NCBI GenBank assembly: GCA_001970955.1
Contig: MPUH01000544.1
Location: forward strand, 1-46,879
Direction: 5' to 3'
From: Stentor coeruleus
Taxonomy: Eukaryota > Ciliophora > Heterotrichea > Heterotrichida > Stentoridae
DNA: 46,879 nt
Both the position numbers and the translations under genes were made by a program. Below the pieces are notes generated by a model that was given only the letters and a program-made list of their open reading frames with translations, did not search any database and was not told where the DNA came from. The first letter of the stretch is position 1. Each line of letters opens with the position of its first letter. This document shows, piece by piece, positions 37,131-46,154 of the stretch.

Positions 37131-37696
37131 TTTATCTACATCTTCTTTATTCCAATAAAATTTTGCATACAAAGAAGATCTTGATAATCAAGAAGAAAAA
37201 ACTGAAGATGATAATAATTTTTCTGAAGATACTGATAATTTCGATGATAATAATGAAATTGTTGAGGATTAGATGATAGCTGATACTATTGAAACTGATG
37301 ATGAAGTTACTGAAGATCTTGATAATGCTGAAATGAAATGAAGATTTAAATAATGCTAATGAGAAGAAGAAATTGAAAATATGGATAATCCTATGGAAGA
37401 ATTGAAGATGATGATGAAGAGATTATTGAAGATTATAAAGAAATTGTTGAAGATTTTGTTGATAATGAAGAAGAATGTGAAGAAGGAATGGTGAAATGCA
37501 TTTGACTACTGAGTGTATTGATTGAACTAATTGTGATGCTTCTGATGAATATGACTTTGTTGTTACTAATGCTGGAGATGATTAGATTGATATTGTGTTG
37601 CTACCTGAAGGATTGGACGAATCTGAGTGTACAGAGATTATGAAAATGAGTTGAGATGGAGAAGGATGCGATTTAGAGTCTAATAGGGCGTTAAAC
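37131..37696 (+). pseudogene. Decayed acidic protein gene related to the 21-kb family
   Basis: The plus strand reads as a highly acidic protein in broken frames: YKEDLDNQEEKTEDDNNFSE, then TIETDDEVTEDLDNAE, then EDYKEIVEDFVDNEEE, then TNCDASDEYDFVVTNAGDD, and finally ESECTEIM with GEGCDLES. TAG, TGA and TAA stops and at least two frame changes interrupt it. The ECTEI...GCD end matches GEECTEITQLDKGCDEG in the remnant at about 22 kb. It lies immediately right of an assembly join, so part of its damage might be misassembly, but the stops continue for 500 bases beyond the join. Confidence 0.6.
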
Positions 37697-37706
37697 TAGT
37701 TAGCAT

Positions 37707-38234
37707 TTAAGTTCCTGGAATTTTAAGAAATCCTGTTTCCATTTGAACCTTCTCAAGATTCTCTTGGATAAGAATCTTAGGTGGAACACCTACAGCTAGG
37801 CGGAGCAATGGTCCTAAGACATCTTCTGGATCCATGTCACTATCATCACCTCCAGGTAATCCAAGTTCTAGTAAGTCTGAACGACGAGGGTCAGTTTTTA
37901 CTTTGTTATGCTTAGAATGATTCTTGACAATAATTTTTGTGCGTCGTGACCACTTAACTAATCGGCGTTGTTCACGTACAGAAAATTCAAGTTTTTCTCC
38001 TTTGTACATTCTCATTGCTGATTCTGTGGGGTGGGATTGGAATTCATAAACCATTGGGAAAAGCCATGCTGGGTATTCTTCCTTCGGTTTTAATTCTGGA
38101 TCAGTTTTATCTTTGAATATATTGATAACATCTGTTGTTGCTTCTATTTTAACTTCTTCTCCTTTTCCTTTGCCTTTTTTAGCTCCTCGTAGAAGAGAAG
38201 CAATAAGGCTTGGCCTTCTAAACATATTTATCAT
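37707..38234 (-). CDS. MRPL54: Mitochondrial large-subunit ribosomal protein mL54
   Basis: 175 aa, ATG to TAA. The N-terminus (MINMFRRPSLIASLLRGAKKG) is basic, with Ser, Arg and Leu and no acid, as expected of a mitochondrial targeting sequence. The conserved core is VINIFKDKTDPELKPKEEYP AWLF at residues 37-59, which matches the mL54 (MRPL54, yeast Mrpl37) signature of NIYKEG.D..LKPD.EYP.WL. A basic helix RRLVKWSRRTKIIVKN follows. The C-terminal ~60 residues, with LLELGLPGGDDSDMDPED, are an extension not typical of the family; ciliate mitoribosomal proteins commonly carry such extensions. mL54 sits near the base of the central protuberance and L7/L12 stalk region of the mitoribosome. A start at the second Met (38225) is possible. 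Confidence 0.82.
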   Translation of the reverse strand: MINMFRRPSLIASLLRGAKKGKGKGEEVKIEATTDVINIFKDKTDPELKPKEEYPAWLFPMVYEFQSHPTESAMRMYKGEKLEFSVREQRRLVKWSRRTKIIVKNHSKHNKVKTDPRRSDLLELGLPGGDDSDMDPEDVLGPLLRLAVGVPPKILIQENLEKVQMETGFLKIPGT

Positions 38235-38439
38235 AATTATATATATCCCTAATTTTTATGCTATAAGTTTAGAAATAATCTCTGATAAATTAAATATAGT
38301 TTTTAACTATATGAGAAAGTGTTTCTTACTGATTTTTATAAGCCAGACTTTTGATATTATTAGAGCCTTTCCCATATTTGTAGTCAAAGAGTAAATACTA
38401 ATTAAATGTTTAATGGTTTACCTAAAGATAATATCTTAA

Positions 38440-40986
38440 CTAATCATCATCAAAAAGACTTCCTCTACCTTTTCTTTGTGGCTCTTTAGCAGGAGCCGCA
38501 GGCTTAGCTGCAGGTCTAAAAGAAATTTCTTCATCATCATCATCAAAAAGACTAGCTTTGAATTTCTTTTTATCGTCTTCTTTATTCACTGAAGGACGAG
38601 GAGTAGTTTTTTTATCAGGGCCTCTCATACCGCCCATTAATGGATCAAAGTTCACCTCTCTCCGTGAACCTGTTGATGATTGTGGGGGTGGTTTAGGAGA
38701 AACTGTTCTTCCCACATTGGGTTTTGGAGATAAATCTTTATTTCCTCCAAGTTTTGGAAGTGGAGGATTCTGCGGCTTAGCAGCTTGATTAGTAAAACTA
38801 GGAAGAATTGGATCATCACCAAGTGAAGGTAGTTTAGGGTTTTCAGTATTACTTTGGAGAACTGGCTTTGATTCTTGCTTAGGAGGTGCTTGGAAAAATG
38901 CAGGTTTACTTGAACTAGAAGATGTTGGTGCAAATAATCCAGATTTTTGAGATCTTTTCTTATCTTCTTCTTTATCTGAATCAGAAAAGTCATCAAAGTT
39001 ATTGGTGCTAGCTTTATTCCTAGTCCTTACTGGGCGTGACATGGCAATATCAAGAGGCACTTCAACTGGTTTTTCAGGTCGTGCAGGTGGGGGTCCTCCA
39101 AATATAGGCATTGGCATGGTTTTCTGTAATTCTTTAACAGATAGCCTACCTTCTTCTTTATTAGCTGATCTAAAACCCATTGAAAGTGGGTCTTCAATTG
39201 GTGGTGCAAGAGGCTTATTCGCTGGTTTTTCTTGTAATTTAGGTGGAGCAGGAGGATTTTCTTGTTTAGGTGCTGGATTTGACCTAAATAAAAATGGATT
39301 ATCTGTAGTAGTTTTGCCTAGTTTCTTCTTTGCAAGATCAGAATTCAGTAAAAGATTAGCAGTATCAGCATCTTCATCTTCAATGAATTTAAACAAACCT
39401 TCTGCACGTGTCTTCTTAGGCTCGTTTTTTGGATTTTTCTTCTCTTCTTGAGGTAAGTCGAACAATCCAGAATAGTTTTTCTTATCCTTAGGAATCGCCT
39501 TTGATACAGGTCTAAATAAAGAATTCATTTCCTCTTCTTCTTCTGTAATATTTGGAAGGAAAGGTTGGGGTTTATTTTGAGAAACTGCTTGAGGTGGTGG
39601 AGGTGGTGGTTGTTGATAAGTTTGAGGTGCTGGTTGGTAAGGAGTACTATAATTTTCATTTTGTGAAGATGCTGGATCAGGCTGTTCATTTCGTGGTCTT
39701 TGCCCCATAATTGGCATAGATCCAATAATTCCAGCAAGTTGCCTTTTCTTATCTTCCATAGACATTTCTTCAGGTTTTTTTGGAGGTGGAGGAGGTAGAT
39801 TTACCACATTACCAGGAGTCTCATACGAGGCATAAGCTGCAGGTGGAGGAGGTGGTGGAGGAGGCGGTGATTGACCTGGCATAGCAACAGGTGGGGGTTT
39901 AGGTGGAGCATTTCCAAGATTTGCTGGTGGAGGTACTTTGGGAGGTGGAATTCCAAGAGCTTTCGATTCATCATTTAAAACATTTTTCACACTTAGATCA
40001 CCTTGAACTTCGCCATCTATAATAGCTTTTCTCATCTGCAATGTTGCAGCCAATCCTTTCTGAAAATTGCCGAAATCACTTGATGGTGCTGGAGGGGCTT
40101 GTCCTGAAGGTGGAGGAGGTGGTGGGGCCTTGCCAGAAGGTGGAGGAGGTGGGGGAGGAGCCCTATTAGAAGGTGGAGGTGGTGGTGGAGGAGGAGGCGC
40201 ATTAGAATTGGTTGGTGGGGGAATAGGTGGAGCTGTCCGCTGCATTGGGGGTGGGATAGGAGCTGAGTATGCAGGGGGATTGGTCACAGTATTCATTGGG
40301 CTTTCTCCCATTTTTGGTGCATCCTTAGCTTCAAAGACTGTGGTAAAAGCTTCATCTCCACCTTCAAGCTTCTGTTCATCTTCTTCAAATAGGCCAATCC
40401 ATGGATCATGGAAAAAATAAGAAGTCCCTATAATATGTGGAAGTTTTTTTACTGTTCCTCGAAATACCTGACTACCAATTGAGGACATAGAGACAACATC
40501 ATCATTTCCTCCTTCTTTCATTAATTCTTCTACCTTTAATCCTTTGAGGCCCATTTGAATAGCTTTTTGATGCTTAGGTAGCAAGCTTTGCTCTCTGAGT
40601 TCCTGTGAATGGATTTTCTCCATACGAGCTGCAGATAACGTTGTAGTCCTTTTTTCTACTGGTGAAGAATTTTGTTGCTCAAGTTCTTCTGCTTTCGCTA
40701 CTTCAGGTACTGAATCAGGAATAGTCTGAATAGAAATTACATTTGCTACGAACTGAGACGCAGCTAGATTGCTTAAAGTGTTAAAGGCACAGTTTATTTG
40801 CACTGTTGCACATGTTGTGCTCTTCATCAAGTCAGAAATCTCGGTTTTTATCTGAGTGCTTCTCTCTATTATTCTCTCTGCAAAAGCTTCTAGAGCCGCA
40901 AATAACTATATTAGTCTTACTTTATCATCTGATTGAACATCCCAGTGTGACTTTTCTTCCTCATATAGCTTTCTCCAAGAGCTCAT
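38440..40986 (-). CDS. WASHC2: FAM21/WASHC2 subunit of the WASH complex (one 15-nt intron)
   Basis: The spliced product is 843 aa, start 40986, stop TAG 38440-38442. The intron at 40906-40920 joins MSSWRKLYEEEKSHWDVQSDDK to LFAALEAFAERIIERSTQI, the helical FAM21 head. Then come ASQFVANVIS (vertebrate NTQFIENRVY), a Leu/Lys helix with SLLPKHQKAIQMGLKGL (vertebrate DLIPKVQEAVNYGLQVL) and KLPHIIGTSYFFHDPWIGLFEED (vertebrate PLPYLIGSKLF). After this, residues about 215-420 are proline-rich, with up to nine consecutive Pro. The tail has many LFa-type retromer/capping-protein motifs: LFDLPQEEK, LFKFIEDED, ASLFDDDDEE, GSLFDDD. FAM21 ties WASH to retromer on endosomes for Arp2/3 actin nucleation. The long polyproline block is unusual for FAM21. 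Confidence 0.88.
40906..40920 (-). other. 15-nt intron in the FAM21 gene
   Basis: On the minus strand the sequence is GTAAGACTAATATAG, with GT-AG ends and an A at position 10. Retained, it would give an in-frame TAG; removed, it joins the first 22 codons to the FAM21 head. Confidence 0.9.
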
Positions 40987-41308
40987 ATTTATGGTTGAAA
41001 AAACTTTGCTTGAAAGATGGCTTAGTTGAAGATACTTTTGCAAAACTCTTTCATAAAAAACAATATCAATTCTACTTTCATTAACTAATTTCAAAATATA
41101 TAAATGCAAAACTTCAAATTTTTTAACACTTTGTAAATATATTTATCAAATATGATATTAAATATAATCTAATAAATTATTAGCTATTAATTAATACGAT
41201 GATTGAATGAACCTTTAATCACTATAGTATATTTTTTAATCTTATATACTTTTTCTTTAAATTTAGCTTTTGATAAAGTAATTATGTTGTAAGTAACTGT
41301 AAATATAA
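40987..41308. other. Shared upstream region of the divergent FAM21 and CDPK-like genes
   Basis: 322 bases separate the two start codons, so both promoters are here. The minus strand is open for another 41 codons upstream of the FAM21 start (MHLYILKLVN...). I prefer the internal MSSW start, which begins directly with the conserved head. Confidence 0.5.
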
Positions 41309-42763
41309 ATGGGTTGTGTAAGTGGAAAAAAGAAAGGCAATGCCGAAAATCCTGTAATAAGAGGTCCAGTTTCAAAGCCTACCCCAGATACAATTCCAAA
41401 AGGTTCTGAAAATTTGCCAAGATTTGCTGTAGGACCTTATGAAATTTATGAAGAGATTGTCAGATTACCATATGGAGTTATTTGTAAAGGTGTTCATGCA
41501 AGCTCAAAGGTGGTGAGGACTATAAAAATTATTGATAGCAAGCCTTCTGATGGTATTTCATTAAATCCTAAGCATCTAGAAACTGAACTAAAAAGTCTTA
41601 AATCCTTAGACCACCCAAATATCGTAAAAATTCACGATATGTTTGTATTAGGAAATAAGTTCTATGTAGCAATGGATCCTTGTGACGGATTAATGTTACT
41701 AGATTATATAAGTTCCCAAAGCAAAATTACTGAAAGTTTGATAGGAAGAATATTAAGCCAAATACTTGCTGCTGTATCCTACTGCCACTCTAAACGAGTT
41801 ATTCATCGTGATCTTAACCCTAAATTTATTTATGTTACGCAAACTGATTCCAATAATATTAATGTTAAAGTATCAGAATTCGGATCATCAGCCTTTATAG
41901 ATCCTGAAAATAAGTTTTGTGGTAAAATGGCTCCAAAAAATTACACTGCCCCTGAAGTTTTTGAGAATTTCTACAATGAAAAATGTGACTTATGGAGTGT
42001 TGGAGTGATTTTTCATCTGCTGCTTGCTGGAAATTTTCCATTTACTGCTAAACAAGGACAAAATAATTCAGACGAAGGTTTAGACCTGAAAACGCTTAAA
42101 GACAGAGGCTTTAGTGATGAAGCATTAAACCTTTTATCCCTACTTCTTGAAAAGGATTTTAGACTAAGAATTACAGCTAATGAAGCCCTTGAGCATCCTT
42201 GGATTAAAAAGGCTTTGCAAGGTGTAGATTCATCTCGAGATGTACGATATGCATTGGAAGAATTGAAAAAATATAAAAAAGTCTCAGTTGCTCAGGATCT
42301 AATAAAAGAATTTATAGCGAGTCAAATTGTCTGCTACGACGATTCACAATCTGTAATTGCTGCGTTTCAAAAAATAGATGCTAATTGGGATGGACGACTT
42401 TCAAAAGATGAGCTTCTTAAGCACTATAAAGAATCCATGGATGAAGATACAGCTCAAAAAGTAGTTCAACAAATATTTGAAACAGCAGACAGAGACAAAA
42501 ATGGGTTTATTGAGTATTCTGAATTTGTCAAAGCTAGCATGAGAGCTCAATCTCTCATATCATTTACAAATATAGACAAAGCATTTAAACTTCTTGATTC
42601 TGATAGAAACTTGAAAATCAGTTCAGAAGAATTAAAAATAATACTCGAAGATTCTTCAGATAACAACCTTTTCAAGTTGATTAAAGAAGCTGACAAGAAT
42701 AAAGATGGGGAAATAGATTTCAGTGAGTTTTACGATTTGATAAAGAAAAATTATTCTAGTTAA
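41309..42763 (+). CDS. Calcium-dependent protein kinase with degenerate active site
   Basis: 484 aa, ATG to TAA, standard CDPK layout. The N-terminal MGCVSGKKKG fits N-myristoylation plus palmitoylation, so membrane attachment is expected. Kinase domain about 44-299: K73 (RTIKII) and HRD (166-168) remain, but the Gly loop is lost (IVRLPYGVI in place of LGxGxxG), the catalytic-loop Lys is N170, the Mg-binding Asn is F173 (HRDLNPKF), and DFG is EFG (190-192). APE and the DxWS helix are intact. The junction domain ends with FIASQIV. Four EF-hands follow: D357-E368, D394-E405, D430-E441 (weak: N434 and L435 replace Asp and Gly) and D462-E473. The calcium switch is thus kept while catalysis is probably lost, suggesting a calcium-regulated scaffold or inhibitor. 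Confidence 0.92.
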   Translation: MGCVSGKKKGNAENPVIRGPVSKPTPDTIPKGSENLPRFAVGPYEIYEEIVRLPYGVICKGVHASSKVVRTIKIIDSKPSDGISLNPKHLETELKSLKSLDHPNIVKIHDMFVLGNKFYVAMDPCDGLMLLDYISSQSKITESLIGRILSQILAAVSYCHSKRVIHRDLNPKFIYVTQTDSNNINVKVSEFGSSAFIDPENKFCGKMAPKNYTAPEVFENFYNEKCDLWSVGVIFHLLLAGNFPFTAKQGQNNSDEGLDLKTLKDRGFSDEALNLLSLLLEKDFRLRITANEALEHPWIKKALQGVDSSRDVRYALEELKKYKKVSVAQDLIKEFIASQIVCYDDSQSVIAAFQKIDANWDGRLSKDELLKHYKESMDEDTAQKVVQQIFETADRDKNGFIEYSEFVKASMRAQSLISFTNIDKAFKLLDSDRNLKISSEELKIILEDSSDNNLFKLIKEADKNKDGEIDFSEFYDLIKKNYSS

Positions 42764-42845
42764 ATATTAGTTTGATTTCTAAGCATTGTTATTAACTAGT
42801 AAAAAGAAAATTCTTAAAGACTCAAGATGCTATAACACATAATTA

Positions 42846-43280
42846 TTATCTTAGATACCTTATATTTTTCAATATTATCCTACCATCGTTGTTTCTAAGC
42901 TTTGGTATAGTGCTTCGTTCACTTTCTAAATGATCTTGGTAGTTCGGAAGTATATTGCTCTTAAAATTTTTCACTATATCTTGCATGACCTGTCTTCTTT
43001 GAGAACTAGAGTTTTTTGTATCACTTAAATCCTTGTTTTCTTTAACTTCAGGTGTTATCATGTCAGATTTAAAGTAAAGTTTCTTTGCCGAAGGGTTAGC
43101 AAAACCTAATGCATTTGCCGGGCGTTTTAAATTATAAGCTTCATTCCGAGTGCATAGGAGCTTGCGAAGTTCTTGATTTTCTGACTGCAAAGCATTAATT
43201 ATTTTGCAAACTTTGCTCAATTGTGATTCAAGTTCCAGTACTCTTGAGCATATGTCTTCTATATTAGAATTTTCACTCAT
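42846..43280 (-). CDS. Small coiled-coil protein of unknown function
   Basis: 144 aa, ATG to TAA. Residues about 8-46 form a short parallel-type coiled coil (ICSRVLELESQLSKVCKIIN then ALQSENQELRKLL). The remainder is basic and polar, with RRQVMQDIVKNFKSNILPNY and a C-terminal RIILKNIRYLR. No zinc-binding or catalytic motif. The stop is convergent with the CDPK-like gene, 82 bases away. Dimeric adaptor or transcription-related proteins can look like this, but nothing identifies the family. Even codon use and an intact frame in an AT-rich setting support a real gene. Confidence 0.65.
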   Translation of the reverse strand: MSENSNIEDICSRVLELESQLSKVCKIINALQSENQELRKLLCTRNEAYNLKRPANALGFANPSAKKLYFKSDMITPEVKENKDLSDTKNSSSQRRQVMQDIVKNFKSNILPNYQDHLESERSTIPKLRNNDGRIILKNIRYLR

Positions 43281-44070
43281 ATAAATATAAGCCCCAATTA
43301 TAATTAAAAATTTTGGTTTAATAAGCTCTAAGACACAAGTAATTCTACTACAATATAATACGGGTAAATTGTAAAACTAATATTCATTAGCCAAATTTTA
43401 TAGCTGTTTATATGTATGCAAATTAAGATTGCTAAATATAGTTTTATTAGGATTTTATTATTTAATTTAAGACTCTTTATAAGATAAAGTATGCGCAAAT
43501 TTACAATAATTTCATTATTTTATACATATAATTAAATATTATGACTTGAAAACTAAAGGTAGATTCTTATAAAATAAAGTAGGATAATTTAATTAAACCT
43601 TCATTAAGTATGATAATTGAATTCTTTGAAATAATTAATAACTTAGCTGAAAATTTTAAGTTCTCGCCTACTAAAAATGTTTGAAATTACTAGACATGAT
43701 AATCAATTAATTATTAAAAACTCTCACATCAATTATAAGTATTGATATCAATATCGAGCAAACTTCTGCAGATTATGCTAGTTAACTTAATAAGAATAAA
43801 ATTAAAGATTGGAAAATCAACAGAAACTACGAGTTTTTTATTGCCAATTAGCCAGGATTAAAAAATATTTATCTATTCTATATAGACAAATTTTAAGTCA
43901 ATTTTCTTTAATAATTATTTTAATATTGTCCTAAAAATCAAAATCTAAAATTACAAAGAATTATAAGATTATGCATGAGTAAAAAAATTAAGTTATTATT
44001 TGATACTTGCTAAGCTTTGTAAATTGTAAAATAATAGATTAAAACTTTAAATTTTGTACTAACAATTATA
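43281..44070. other. Intergenic between divergent genes
   Basis: Very AT-rich, with stops in all frames. A patch at about 43740-43890 gives a protein-like reading only if TAA and TAG are ignored; too weak to call. No repeat or RNA was recognised. Confidence 0.45.
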
Positions 44071-44562
44071 ATGGCAACAATATCTTTCGCTGATAGGTTC
44101 AAAGATAAGTCAGAGCACTTGGGAAAAACTGGGATGATGACAGTTGATGAAAATAAAGCTATTAAAAAAGCTAGCATCCCAGCAAATAAACTTCATCATC
44201 CTTATGTTAAAAAATTAGATCTGTCTGCTCCAAGAAATGAGATTTCTTTATTAAGAACTCCTAATCTCCTTCTTAACCTTCAAAAAGTTCACAGCATAAG
44301 TTCACAGACTTTAAATTTGACAGGATCTCTAAAAACTCATCCTTTAAGAAGCCAAAATTTATCAAGTCTTAAGTTTACGAATAAAAATGCAAAAGAAACT
44401 AGCAAAAAGGTTATGATCCTTGGTTCAAAACAAATCAATGTTGAGAAAAAAAATGATTCCTTAACTGAAAGACTTCCACCTATAAAAAATAAGTTAGAAA
44501 TCGTCAAATCAGTAATCGAAAACTTTAAAAAGCTCAAGGAAAATCTTAAGAATCACTACTAG
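44071..44562 (+). CDS. Small basic hypothetical protein
   Basis: 163 aa, ATG to TAG. It is lysine- and serine-rich, with no Cys or Trp, and has no signal peptide, membrane helix or long coiled coil; the last ~25 residues (IVKSVIENFKKLKENLKNHY) form an amphipathic helix. The centre repeats short motifs of the L/S/N-rich kind (RTPNLLLNLQK, SQTLNLTGSL, SQNLSSLKF). It does not match any family I know. A nuclear or cytoskeletal basic protein is possible. The intact frame and the start context after an A/T-rich leader make it likely real. Confidence 0.6.
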   Translation: MATISFADRFKDKSEHLGKTGMMTVDENKAIKKASIPANKLHHPYVKKLDLSAPRNEISLLRTPNLLLNLQKVHSISSQTLNLTGSLKTHPLRSQNLSSLKFTNKNAKETSKKVMILGSKQINVEKKNDSLTERLPPIKNKLEIVKSVIENFKKLKENLKNHY

Positions 44563-46154
44563 TAATTTGTTTTAAGTAATTTCATTAAAATTTAAATTAT
44601 AGAAATAAATATCAAGCTTTCAGCAATCAAGATTTCAGATAAAAATAAAAATGCTTAAAAGTTGTAAGACAAAATTCATTTTCTTACTCTTTATAGTTAA
44701 ATAATTGAAAGTCTATATAATCTTTTTAAGACTAAGAGCTTCTATGAATTAGATTAGATTAATAAATCGTCCCCCGATTAGGGACCAAGTTCCTTTTTGT
44801 ATGAATTGGATTAAATTGGGTAACTATTTAGATTAAGATATATATATATAAGTATTACTGCAAGCATATTTGATTTTGCTTTTGAGAGTTTTTCAAATGG
44901 AAATTGAATAAATAATACGGCATTTAGTTATTTTATGGGAAATATTATTTCTGCCCAATCACCAATTTATCCTAATTCTATGATCTCTATCATATTTACA
45001 TTCCAAAATTTTGCTTCATCATTTATAACTCAGATTAATTTAAAATCTGTAGGCTGGTTAACATAGTCAAGATTTTAAAATGCAATTTTTGTTGCTCTCT
45101 CGAGGTACATATTAACTCTATGATAGCTTAGTTAGTTAGATTGACTGTTTGGCATAATTTTAAAGTTCTGAACCAAAGGTTAAGTATAAGTATCACATTT
45201 TTATAAGGAACTTTAAAGTTGTAAAGTGCAGTCTCATGCCAAACAGAAATCTAATGCTTTGAGTATTTTTTGGAACTACGCTAATAATGTATACAAGAAT
45301 TAACTCAACAACTTGGAAATTACTGTAAATATTGGTCTCAACTTAGCTATTCAAACTTTAGATTATATAGCAACTTCCTATATATAAAATCTTTATTTAC
45401 TTGAAGCAGAGTGCTCTAATAATAATGCCTAAGAATGCTTTTGCAAAAGATTAAAAAAGTTAAATTTTCTAATTTAGTTGGAGTACTTTAATAAGTCTAA
45501 GCTATATGAATTGAATTAGATTGCTTTCTGCTTGAAATTCAGATTATTTAATAGAGTATTGACGAAACCAATTGAACTTCGCTTTCAAATATTTTGTTAG
45601 TCAGAAGTTCGAGGTTCCATAAACCCAAATCTTTTTTTGATTTTTAGTTCGATGCTTTCTGTCTTAAAATTTTTAATTTTGCTTACCCTGCAAAAAAGAA
45701 TTCAATTTTTACCCAGCTCTGTCTTACATATATCCTAATAGTCGAAAATTTGTTTTCTTCGTACCTAAATATTTAGCCTATCAAAAAAATCACTAAAAAA
45801 TTATTAAGTTTCTACCCCTTTCTTTAGCAATCAATTTAAAAGCCTTATAGTCTTTATATTCAGGTATCATTAAGAGGTTTAGTCTTTACATTCTTAGATT
45901 TTTCGATGTTATCCAGGCTTTGTGGTTTATTAAAGAAAAAACTTAAAAATTCCGGCCTTATACCATAACTTACATAAAATTTGGCTTCATCCTTAAAGAT
46001 AAAGAAAAATTGGTCTTGCCCATTTTAAGAGTTTAGATAATACATAAAAACTTATAAATTTTTGTCTTCATCACCATATTTATATTAAGATATAATTAAA
46101 GTTTATTATAGTTCAGATAATTCATGTTTAATTTTAACCATTATAATAATAATT
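44563..46154. other. 1.6-kb intergenic stretch with an inverted repeat
   Basis: AT-rich, no coding frame. Besides the inverted repeat at 45136-45254, related short phrases recur (GAATTAGATTAGATTA near 44746, GAATTGGATTAAATTG near 44802, GAATTGAATTAGATTG near 45509). A CCCCCGATTAGGGACC block at 44771-44786 stands out by GC content, but I could not pair it with a second end. Confidence 0.5.
45136..45254. repeat. Inverted repeat (about 20-bp arms, 119 bp overall)
   Basis: The left arm TTAGATTGACTGTTTGGCAT (45136-45155) and right arm ATGCCAAACAGAAATCTAA (45236-45254) are complementary apart from the GA/TC region near the third helical step and one length difference. Inside, TTTTAAAGTTC (about 45157) and GAACTTTAAAGTT (about 45208) also pair. 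This could be a miniature inverted-repeat element or a long RNA hairpin. No transposase or clear target duplication is seen. Confidence 0.55.

Noticed and set aside
40067..40420. Gly-rich plus-strand open frame (over 100 codons) opposite FAM21
   Set aside because: It is the antisense of the polyproline block of FAM21, so glycine runs arise automatically.
43740..43890. Frame that reads through TAA and TAG
   Set aside because: Composition is that of random AT-rich DNA (Asn, Lys, Ile, Tyr), both TAA and TAG interrupt it, and no domain is visible, unlike the stronger case at 46155.
44771..44786. CCCCCGATTAGGGACC block as an element end or telomere-like sequence
   Set aside because: No partner end and no repeat array; a single GC-rich block is not enough.
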